From: JAPSGB01 sp963775185 | GTDB taxonomy: Bacteria; Myxococcota_A; Polyangia; Polyangiales; Polyangiaceae | DNA length: 64,000 nt | Assembly: GCA_963775185.1 (NCBI GenBank) | Contig: CAVZIE010000042.1 | Coordinates: forward strand, 1 to 64,000 | Direction: 5' to 3' | Part shown: in pieces, positions 35,700 to 43,367 of the stretch | Numbering within the stretch: position 1 is the stretch's first letter | How the letters are laid out: each line of letters starts with the position of its first letter | The notes under the pieces: generated by a model | What the model saw: only the letters and a program-made list of their open reading frames with translations | Database searches by the model: none | What the model was told of the DNA's origin: nothing | Position numbers and translations under genes: made by a program

Positions 35700-36715
35700 T
35701 CAGCGCTGGGCGCGCCGGATCATGAACTCGACCGCCGGCACAACGCCTTCGGTCGACAGCCGCGTTTCCGGATGCGCGCTCGCCCAGACGCGAAACACCT
35801 CGTCCGCAAAGCCCTGACCGATCGATTCAACGCCGGCGAAGTCGAGCACGACCTCGCGGAACCGTTCGAGACCGTGGAGCAGTCGCCGCGCGTGGGACCT
35901 CGAAACGAACTCGGAACCGAGCGCGAACAGGCGGACCACGGTGCGCGTCCGGGCGAACTCGAAATCCTTCGTGTACTCGGCGAACACTTCCTCGAGTGGC
36001 TTGCGCGGTGACCGGGGCACGACGCAGCGGACCCGGGTTCCCACGCTGCGATCCGTTGCGCGTACCGTGAAGTCGCCGACGGCGTTGTCCACGATCCACT
36101 CCACGCCGTTCGCTTCGAGCTCGAAGCGCTCGACCGCTTTGGACGTGAAGAACACGCCCTCACCGCTGTGATGCTCGGGTGCCGTCGTGCTCTTGCCTTT
36201 TGAAAGCTCTGCAAGCGCTTCGTAGGCGTTCGCCAGTGCGAAGAAGCGCCGGATGTGCTCGAAGGCGCCGACGCCAAAGTCGTCGATCTCGAACGCGACG
36301 CTGCGCTCGTCGTGGGAGATCTCCACGTCGACTCTTTCGCTGCCCGAGTGCTCGATGGCGTTGTTCAGCAGCTCCGTGAATGCATAGACCGCGATCCTGC
36401 GCGCGTCGCCCGTGAGGGACGCCAGCGCCGGAACCTGACGCGACAGGTGATCCCAGACGCGATCCTCCGCGAGCCCTGCGGTCGCGAATTCGAAGTGGAC
36501 GCTGGAGGCGTCGGGAAGCACCCAGCGCGCGGTCCGGCCGCCGCCTTGGTGCAAGACCTGGCCCTTGTCGGCGAGCGCGCGCAAGCGTCGGTGTGCCGCC
36601 TGGCGGCTCACACCCAGCACGCGTGCGACGTCCGAAAGGTCGACACGACGCCACGACGCGCGAGCAGCGCCCGGATGCTCGCCTCCGGCGTCTTCGCAGG
36701 CTTGAATGTAAACAT
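35700..36715 (-). pseudogene. HTH-ATPase-STAS-like regulator (DUF4325-type), frameshift near the N-terminus
   Basis: The main frame (306 codons, from about 36620) encodes the second half of a winged or other HTH, then a GHKL ATPase with the N box FTELLNNAIEHSG and G box DDFGVGAF, and a C-terminal STAS-like DUF4325 segment (VVLDFAGVESIGQGFADEVF). An upstream ATG at 36715 starts MFTFKPAKTPEASIRALLAR, which joins the HTH (DVARVLGVSRQAAHRRL) only if one base is added near 36660. So the full protein is probably about 338 residues. Such proteins are thought to regulate by ATP-dependent switching, but targets are unknown. The gene converges on higBA. Confidence 0.75.
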
Positions 36716-36788
36716 TACGTCAACCCGCGCGGCGCCGGCGGGCGCCTCGAAATCGCACTGCCCGCCTGAGCCCGGCTATCCTGGCCGG

Positions 36789-37452
36789 GTGAAGTGGCTC
36801 GCGTTCTCGTCGCTGGTGCTCGCTGGCTGGCGGTCGACCCGCGGAGCCGCCACCCAGCGCCCCATCGCGACCGGCGACCACGATCGCCGCACCGGACACT
36901 TCCGCCAAACGCGCTTCCGACGTGCCGCCACCGCCGCGCAAGGATCCCCCGACTCGCCCCAGCAGCGAGCGCACCGCCACGGACGCGCCGCCGACTCACG
37001 TCGACGACACCGGCTGTCGCATTCCCTGGGACTTCGCCGCCGATGACTTGCTAAAGGCGATCGATCCGGATCCCGCGTCGCGCAAGAGCTCGACAGCGCG
37101 GGTCCTGACGTGGCTGGTGGAAGTGGACGACCGACCCTTGCTGATCGATCGCGCCATCCTGTGGGTCCACCACCATCCGGCGAATGGTCCGGACTCCTGG
37201 CGGCTCGCGCACTTGTACCGGCATCCCCTCGACCAGCGACAGGGCTGGCAGGTATCGAGGGTCTACGACGTCCCCTACGTCGGCCAGCAGTCGTACTCGT
37301 CGCCGCCGCGCGCCGCCGAGCTCGACACGTTCCTGGGCGACACCTGGTGGCGCTTCGCGCCCACGGACGACTTCCGCCTGCTGGACGCCGACGTCTGCGC
37401 CAAGGCGTGGACCGACTCGATCGACTCGGCGCAAAATCACCGGTATCCCTGA
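36789..37452 (+). pseudogene. Lipoprotein-like gene, frameshifted in the signal region
   Basis: GTG 36789 gives VKWLAFSSLVLAG, a lipoprotein-like signal that lacks the expected Cys. A shift near 36830 to the next frame gives GGRPAEPPPSAPS and then a long open frame (from GTG 36922 on) containing RIPWDFAADDLLKAID, WLVEVDDRPLLIDRAIL and WWRFAPTDDF, ending at 37452. A loss of 2 nt in a GC run would explain both the missing lipobox Cys and the shift. The mature part is a roughly 180-residue secreted protein of unknown function. Confidence 0.6.
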
Positions 37453-37706
37453 GCGACCCGCTTGCCCAGCGCGGCAGGTCGTGCGCTCGATGCGCTTGTC
37501 CTGGGTCGTGACTTCACTGCTGGTGGTCGCCTGCAGCAGCTCGGGTGTGAAAGAGGTGTCCAGAAATCGCAGGGGTGGGCGCCGTCGGCGCGGACAGGAA
37601 CGCCGTCACGTTGCAATCCGAGCGCGAGAGCTCGTGCCGCCTGGGTCCCGCCGGCGCGCACAAGATTGGATTTCGCGCACTTGCGCGCGGCGAGCGCGGT
37701 CAACGC

Positions 37707-38078
37707 CGCCCACGTGGGCGCCGTCGGCGTGCGGGGCAACCCCGTCTACGTCGGCTGGGCGCGAGGCACGATCGAGACAGGGCGAGCTCCGGGGCGCCCA
37801 CGTGGGCGCCAGAGTTCGTGCCAGCTGAATCCCGCGCGCGCGCATCGGATCGGATTTCGCGCCCTTGTGCGCGGCGAGCGCGGTCAACGTGTCCGGGATG
37901 AATTTCGCGGTCGCGCCAGGCGACGCTCAGTCCGGGGCGCCCACGTGGGCGCCGGGCGCCGGCACAATCGTACAGATATCGAATTTCGCGCTTGACACGA
38001 TCGGCGCGCGTCGAGGCGAGAGAAACGGTCGTCCGCGCCGCGCCATGCCCGCTGGCGGCCAGAACGCCCACGTGGGCG
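37707..38078. repeat. Four CACGTG-core palindromes in element B
   Basis: CGCCCACGTGGGCG at 37707-37720 and 38065-38078, and the longer GGCGCCCACGTGGGCGCC at 37793-37810 and 37936-37953. Each is a perfect palindrome. Between them a degenerate unit of about 90-140 bp recurs (shared GGATTTCGCGC and GGCGAGCGCGGTCAACG). No reading frame is conserved across copies, so the region is noncoding, and it sits just before the HNH gene. Confidence 0.85.
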
Positions 38079-38177
38079 CCGCGCGCGCAATCGGCCGACT
38101 CGAAACGCGTCCGGGTGCGCGATCGCACGCCAGCGCGGCGCGCTGGGGGGCCGAAAAGCCCGTGTTAGACCGGAAGC

Positions 38178-39378
38178 ATGAAAAACGAGGGGAACGACTG
38201 GCGGCAGGCGCACGCTGAGCTGCTCCGCATCGCCGGAGAACATCTGGCGTTGGATCGCGACGAGGGTCGCTGGCTGCTCGCGGCGCGGCGGGCGCGCGTG
38301 CACGTGGAGCTCGGCTACGCGACGTTCGCCGAGTACATCGAGCGCGTGCTCGGATATGGGCCGCGCACCACCGAGGACAAGCTCCGCGTCGCGGAAGCGC
38401 TCGAGCAGTTGCCGCAGCTGTCGGCGAGCGATCTGTCGTGGTCGGCGCTGCGCGAGCTGACGCGCGTGGCCACGCCGGCCACGGAGCGCGCGTGGATCGA
38501 CGCGGCGAAGACGCGCACGGTGCGCGATATCGAGCGGCTCGTCAGCGGTCGCGCGCCCGGCGACGGGCCGGCGGATTCCGCCGCGGGCGGAAGCGCGCCG
38601 GCATGTGCTGCGCTTCGATGTGTCGGCGGACACGTTTGCCACGGTCCGCGAAGCGATGGCGCGGCTGCGGCGCGACTCGGACGGATCGCTGGATGACGAC
38701 GCCGCGCTCTTGCTCATGGCGCGCGCCGTGCTCGGCGGGCCTGCCGACCCGGGGCGCGCGAGCTACCAGATCGCGATGACCGTGTGCGAGCGCTGCCGTG
38801 CCGGAACGCAGCAAGCCAAGGGCGAAGCCGTCGACGTGGAGCCCGCGATCGTGGACACGGCCGAGTGCGACGCCCAGCACGTCGCCGACGGCAAGCGCGC
38901 CACGCAGACGATTCCGCCGGCGACGCGCCGCGAGGTGGTGCGCCGTGACGGCGGCTGCTGCGCCGTGCCAGGGTGTCGCAACAGTGTGTTCGTGGACGCG
39001 CACCACGTCGACCCGCGTGCCGAGGGCGGCGGGCATGATCCGGGAAATATCCTGATCCTATGCGGCGCCCACCATCGCGCGGTGCACCGGGGTCGCCTGA
39101 TCGTGACGGGCAGCGCATCGGCGGGCTTCACGTTCCAGCACGCGGACGGGTCGGCGTACGGGAGCGTGGCGGCGCCGGAGCGCGCGGATGCCGCCGCGCG
39201 CGTGTTCGTCGCGATGCGCGGGCTCGGGTTCAAGGAGAAGGAGGCGCGCCGCGCGGTCGACGCCGCGTCGAGGGGCGGAGCCGCGTCGAGTGTGGAGAAG
39301 CTGCTCAGGGCCGCGCTCGGAAGCGTCTCGCTCCGCGTGTCCGACTGCCGGGCACCGGTCTACGTCGGATCGGCGTAG
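38178..39378 (+). pseudogene. HNH endonuclease (DUF222-like myxobacterial type), frameshifted
   Basis: ATG 38178 gives a helical N-terminal domain (HAELLRIAGEHLALDRDEG, ALRELTRVATPATERAW) up to about 38570. The rest follows one frame over from about 38581 (VLRFDVSADTF) to the stop at 39378. The C-terminal part has a Cys pair CCAVPGC, then VDAHHVDP, GNILILC and HHRAVH, which form a complete HNH nuclease motif. A RuvA-like helical tail (FVAMRGLGFKEKEARRAVD) ends the protein. Joined length is about 400 residues. It would nick or cut DNA. It is the only cargo gene of element B, and a truncated copy is in element A. Both copies carry single-base shifts. Confidence 0.85.
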
Positions 39379-40797
39379 GCAGAGCCCCCGTCGCGTCGCG
39401 CCCGGCTGGCGTGGCAGCCCGTGGGTGAAGAACGGGAGAAGACGCCGCGGCTGTTCGACGATGGGCCAGGCGCGCCGGAGGCACAGCACGCCGCGCACCT
39501 CCTCGGCTGACGCCTGCCGCCCGCGCGGGCAGCCGCGCCAACAAGGACGCCTACATGGGCGCCCTCATCCGGCCGCAGCGGTACCAGTGCGTTGCCCGCG
39601 GTCGCCGCGCGGTCGCGCCCCCTCGCGCCGCGCCTGTCACGCGATAGATGGACACATCTTGAATAGAAACTCCGACGGCGGGGTTGTCTCCGACGCCGGC
39701 GGGTCTACCGATGCACAGGCGCCCGGGGACGCTTCGAACGCCGACGCGTCCAGCCCGGCGTCCGCGCTTTGCAAGGCCTACGTGGCCTGTGTTTCCAAGG
39801 CCACGCCCCAGCTCCTCGGGAGCACGCTGGCCACGTACGGCGACGGCGGAAGCTGTTGGAGCGCGGCGGACCCTTCTGTTTGCGACGAGGCGTGTCACGC
39901 GGGGCTCGTCGCCACCCACCAGGCTTATCCGGCTGAAGAGGCGTGCAACGTGTGCCTGGCCTCGGCGGACTGCCCGCCGGCGTCTCCTGCCTGCGACCTG
40001 TCCGCCAAGCGGTGTGTCGGCTGCATCAGCGACTCCGATTGCACGGCCGCGGGCACGCCGGCTTGCGATACCGCGACTGCTACCTGTGTCGCGTGCATTT
40101 CGAACGCTCACTGCACGGCTGCTGCGCCGGTTTGCGACGTGGGCGCGCATCAGTGCGTTCGTTGCCTTGGCAACGCCGATTGCCCAAGCGACGCGCCCGC
40201 CTGCGATCCGGGCAGCCATCAATGCTTCGAGTGCTTGAGCAATCCGGACTGCGCGAGCTCGACCAATGGCACGCTGTGCAACCCGCTCACGCACCACTGC
40301 GGATGCAACTTGCTCAGTGGCTGCGGCCAAGGGCAGGCGTGCGAGGGCGGCGTGTGCTGCACGCCGGACTGCGGCGGCGCCGTGTGCGGGCCGTCCATGA
40401 CCATCGGCTGCGGGTCCACCAACCCGTATGCCTGCGGAGTCTGCCCCAACAACGGCACGTGCTACCAAGGCGCGTGCAACGATCTCGGAAACGAATGCAC
40501 GCCGGGAGCGGGGGCGTGCTCCGCGGGCGAGGCCTGCGTGTTCAAGGGCGACACCCAGAAGTACGTCTGCCTCACCGACGTCATCGGCGCCGCTTGCAAC
40601 AACGTGTACAGCTGCAACGTGGATGCGCATGGGAGCGGCGCCTATCTCTGCCCGTCGGGCAAGTGCCGTCCGTACTGCTTGACCGCACAGGACTGCCCGA
40701 GCGGCACGTGCGAGCTGTGGGGCGGAACGATATCCCCCGCCAGCCCGGGGCTGTGCGTCGCGCCTTGACGTCTCGAACGGCGAAGAATGCCGTCAGC

Positions 40798-41469
40798 TCA
40801 CCGCTTGTCGATGTAGACGACGAGCCGCGCCAGCTGGAGCTCCGCCGGCGCGCCCTCGCCCGCTTCGATCAGCAGCTTCATCAACACGGCCGACAGCAGC
40901 ACGGGGGCGAAGTGCTGCTGCGGCGCATCGTCCACCAGGCCGGTCAACTTGCAGCGCGCGATGAGCTCCGGCGTCGGCTGGTTGGCGGGCGCCATGTTGT
41001 CGAGCACATCCTTGGCCGGACTCCCGCACAGCGTCTGCACGATGCGCGCGCCGTCCTGGGTGTCCTGGAGCATCGAGACGACAACGCGCGTCCGCTGCTC
41101 CGGGTCGATGGATTCGCCCGAGATCGCCGCCAGTGCGCGACGCAGGTCCGCCGGCAGCTTGAACTCCGCCCCGGACAGCCCGTTCGCGGCAAGCTCCGCT
41201 TGTTGCCGTTTGTCGACGGGATGCGCTTCTAGATCCTTCACCCACTTGGCGGCATCCTTCGCACCCGGCGTAGACGGCGGCGCGCTCGGCGCTGGCGTGG
41301 CCGCGCTCGGTGCAGGCGTGGCCGCGCTCGGTGCAGGCGTCGGCGCCGGCTCGGCGGACGTCGGCGGCGGTGCGGACGCGGCCGGCGGCGGCGCGCTGCC
41401 GCAGCCCGCACAACACAGAACCAGAGCAGCGATCAGCGTTGCCGGGCGCACGACACAGCACTTCTTCAT
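40798..41469 (-). CDS. Lipoprotein with Pro/Ala repeat linker
   Basis: ATG 41469 gives MKKCCVVRPATLIAALVLCCAGCGS, a lipoprotein signal with lipobox CAGC (23rd-24th residue). A linker with three tandem units of the type PAPSAAT follows. The mature domain of about 150 residues is helical (WVKDLEAHPVDKRQQAEL, LRRALAAISGESID, LDNMAPANQPTPELI, LLSAVLMKLLIEAGEG). I do not recognise its family. It is convergent with the interrupted lipoprotein gene. Confidence 0.75.
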   Translation of the reverse strand: MKKCCVVRPATLIAALVLCCAGCGSAPPPAASAPPPTSAEPAPTPAPSAATPAPSAATPAPSAPPSTPGAKDAAKWVKDLEAHPVDKRQQAELAANGLSGAEFKLPADLRRALAAISGESIDPEQRTRVVVSMLQDTQDGARIVQTLCGSPAKDVLDNMAPANQPTPELIARCKLTGLVDDAPQQHFAPVLLSAVLMKLLIEAGEGAPAELQLARLVVYIDKR

Positions 41470-41536
41470 CGTCGGCGAGACTATCACGCGTGTTGGTGGG
41501 GCGAAGCGCGTCGACGCCTGGCGTCAGCAGCCCGCG

Positions 41537-41800
41537 TTACTTCAGCTGACTGTCCTTGTTGCCGCGGCGGTTGTAGCCCGCCTCGAACGTCAGCTGTGCG
41601 TCGGCCTCGCTCTGGCAAGCGACGCAGCGCCGCACGCCGGGCAGCGCCTGCTGCCGGGCCTGCGGAATCGGATCGCCGCAGTCTTCGCAGTGCGTGAGGC
41701 TCTTGCCGCGCAGGCGGCTTCGCGCTCGCTCCACCGCGTCGGCCACGCTGGCGTCGATCTGCTCCTGTACGGCCCCGTCCCGCGCCCAACCTGTTGCCAT
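41537..41800 (-). CDS. DksA/TraR-family C4 zinc-finger protein
   Basis: The 87-residue protein (ATG 41800) has the family layout: a helical N-terminal half (VQEQIDASVADAVERARSRL) and a C4 zinc finger formed by CEDCGDPIP and RRCVACQSEAD. Its length fits the short YbiI/TraR-like branch, which binds RNA polymerase through the secondary channel. It ends NRRGNKDSQLK. It is divergent from the small lipoprotein gene at 41884, with 83 bp between starts. Confidence 0.87.
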   Translation of the reverse strand: MATGWARDGAVQEQIDASVADAVERARSRLRGKSLTHCEDCGDPIPQARQQALPGVRRCVACQSEADAQLTFEAGYNRRGNKDSQLK

Positions 41801-41883
41801 GCTGCTGATCTTCCACGCCGTGGAGACTTCGTCCACCGCGGGCTCCGCTAGCGCCCGGTGGTGTACCGTTGGCAGGGCGGTCC

Positions 41884-42347
41884 ATGCCCTCGGTAACGGA
41901 ACTCGTGGCGGCTCCCGGCTCGGCGCTCCGACGGCGCGGAACACTTGCTGCTCTCTGGCTCGTGCTCGTCGCGTGCGGCGGGCGCACCACGGCGCCGCAT
42001 CCGAGCTCGGCGCACCCTTGCGACGACTTCACCGAGGTGCGTGTCGTGACGAAGACCGAGGCCGACGCGGTCGTCTTCGAGAAGATCCGTACCGAAGGCT
42101 TCTGCTCGACGCCGCGCACGAAGGTGACGCTCCTCGGCCGCGTGAAGAAGGTCGGCGCGTGCCCGATCCCGACTTGCAGCAAGCGCTCGAAGATCTCTCC
42201 TCCGACGGGACGGTCGCCGCGTACGTGCTCGGCTGCGGCAAGACGACGGACCTGATCGTCGCAAGCACCGGACGCAGCGACGTGCAGCTGCGGTTCTGGG
42301 TCGGAGGCACGATGATGCCGATCGATCGGCGCTTTGTGGCGCCCTGA
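41884..42347 (+). pseudogene. Small lipoprotein gene, frameshifted
   Basis: ATG 41884 gives a signal ending LAALWLVLVACGG, with lipobox LVAC. The frame holds to GRVKKVG near 42155. Another frame continues with VPDPDLQQALEDLSSDG, VLGCGKTTDLIVAS and FWVGGTMMPIDRRFVAP to the TGA at 42345-42347. A 1-2-nt change near 42157 would explain this. The joined product is about 154 residues with no family I recognise. The stop codon abuts the left end of mobile element C. Confidence 0.7.
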
Positions 42348-42502
42348 AGAGGTGTCCAGAAATCGCAGGGGTGGGCGCCGTCGGCGCGGACAGGAACGCC
42401 GTCACGTTGCAATCCGAGCGCGAGAGCTCGTGCCGCCTGGATCCCGCCGGCGCGCACAAGGTTGGATATCGCGCACTTGCGCGCGGCGAGCGCGGTCAAC
42501 GC

Positions 42503-42516
42503 CGCCCACGTGGGCG
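42503..42516. repeat. CACGTG-core palindrome in element C
   Basis: Perfect 14-bp palindrome CGCCCACGTGGGCG at the same offset from the left end as in copies A and B. Confidence 0.85.
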
Positions 42517-42573
42517 CCGTCGGAGTGCGGGGCAACCCCGTCTACGTCGGCTGGGCGCAAGGCACGATCGAGG

Positions 42574-42831
42574 CAGAAGGCCATCGAGAAGCTCGAGGCC
42601 GCGGGAGCCGATCCTGAAGTCGTTGCCTGGCGCGGACGCATGGAAACAGACGAAGCCAAGCAGCTCTACCGAGCTCGGGCCGGACTGGTCGAGCTTGCGA
42701 ACGCTCACCAGAAGACGCATCACGGCATCACGCAGGTGCTCGTGCGCGGTGCCGCCAAGGTCACCTGCGTCATTTTGCTCAACGCAATCGGTTCCAACCT
42801 TCTGCAGCACGCCGCGCACCTCCTCGGCTGA
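42574..42831 (+). pseudogene. C-terminal remnant of an IS1182-like transposase
   Basis: About 85 codons remain: AIEKLEAAGADPEVVAWRGR, KQLYRARAGLVELANAH, HHGITQVLVRGAAKVTCV and the end SNLLQHAAHLLG. The pattern matches the C-terminus of IS1182-family DDE transposases. The N-terminal catalytic part is gone, replaced by the noncoding left block of the element. It supports an IS1182-like origin for the ends of elements A-C. Confidence 0.75.
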
Positions 42832-43025
42832 CGCCTGCCGCCCGCGCGGGCAGCCGCGCCGGCCTATTCCACGACGACGCAGAATCGGCCACCGCGCGCC
42901 AACAAGGACGCCTACATGGGAGCCCTCATCCGGCCGCAGCGGTACCAGCGCGTTGCCCGCGGTCGCGCCGCGCGGTCGCGCCCCCTCGCGCCGCGCCTGT
43001 CACGCGATAGATGGACACATCTTGA

Positions 43026-43044
43026 GTCCGCGCCGGACAGGCAA
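43026..43044 (-). repeat. REP-like repeat, copy 6 (diverged)
   Basis: Minus-oriented, with one change in the palindrome (GGACAGGC in place of GGACCGGC). It starts directly after the right TGA of element C. Confidence 0.65.
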
Positions 43045-43112
43045 TCCCCATCGCCGATCGGCTTGCGTCCCCGCGCGACGCGCCTGAAAATGCCGTGTGA
43101 TGCCGCTGCTAC

Positions 43113-43240
43113 TTCGACGCCTTGCAACAGATCCCACGTGCCGCCGACGGCGTTCCGGCGTTCGAGGATCGCGAAGCTCTTCTCGGGCATGCGGCGGCGC
43201 AGGTGGCAGCCCATGCTGCGCGACGCGGCGTGAACGTCGC
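43113..43240 (-). pseudogene. Fragment of a flavin-dependent monooxygenase
   Basis: The minus strand encodes KSFAILERRNAVGGTWDL, typical of the NAD(P)H/FAD-contact region near the N-terminus of Baeyer-Villiger-type flavin monooxygenases. Only about 40 residues match, and there is no further domain on either side, so it is a stranded fragment beside mobile DNA. Confidence 0.65.
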
Positions 43241-43274
43241 TGTGCAGCCGACCCTCTGATCCACCTTGGCTTGT

Positions 43275-43295
43275 TTGCCGGTCCGGCGCGGAACC
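43275..43295 (+). repeat. REP-like repeat, copy 7
   Basis: Full core GCCGGTCCGGCGCGGAA between the monooxygenase fragment and IS91-like copy 1. Confidence 0.9.
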
Positions 43296-43367
43296 GCCCT
43301 GACGTCGCCGCGCGCCGCTCGGCTGGCGACGCGCCGGCGGCCGGCGGCGATCGCCGCCCGTCGCCGC

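Larger units (their letters stand above)
37552..39659 (+). mobile_element. HNH-carrying element, copy B (complete)
   Basis: The 2108-bp element lies inside a lipoprotein gene and is flanked by the 4-bp duplication TGAA (37548-37551 and 39660-39663). Its ends are inverted: AGAGGTGTCCAG on the left, and ATGGACACATCT on the right (10 of 12 match). The left 235 bp match copies A and C. The interior holds four CACGTG palindromes and a frameshifted HNH endonuclease gene. The right 176 bp (39484-39659) match the end of copy C and begin with the last codons of an IS1182-like transposase (QHAAHLLG). So it looks like an IS whose transposase was replaced by an HNH cargo and which moves in trans. Confidence 0.82.
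37490..40768 (+). pseudogene. Cys-rich lipoprotein gene interrupted by mobile element B
   Basis: ATG 37490 starts MRLSWVVTSLLVVACSSSG, a lipoprotein signal with lipobox VVAC. After 62 bp the gene is cut by the element 37552-39659. Removing that element and one copy of the TGAA duplication joins GTG-AAT in frame to NRNSDGGVVSDAGG from 39664. This restores a 388-residue protein that ends at 40768. The body has five units like CVxCxxNxDCxxxxPxCD (residues about 90-215) and a Cys-rich tail. It would be a surface lipoprotein. The exact rejoining shows the insertion is recent. Confidence 0.9.
42348..43022 (+). mobile_element. Element C: short derivative sharing both ends with element B
   Basis: The 675-bp element starts with the same AGAGGTGTCCAG left end and first ~225 bp as copies A and B and ends with ATGGACACATCT. 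TGA flanks it on both sides (42345-42347 and 43023-43025), and the left one is the stop codon of the preceding gene. Inside it has one CACGTG palindrome and the C-terminal remnant of an IS1182-like transposase. It keeps 40 bp near the right end (about 42859-42898) that copy B has lost. It is probably an internally deleted relative of the parent IS. Confidence 0.78.

Noticed and set aside
40000..40260. Regularly spaced Cys repeat region as a CRISPR-like array
   Set aside because: The periodicity is at protein level (CVxCxxNxDC units in frame); the DNA units are not identical and have no spacers.
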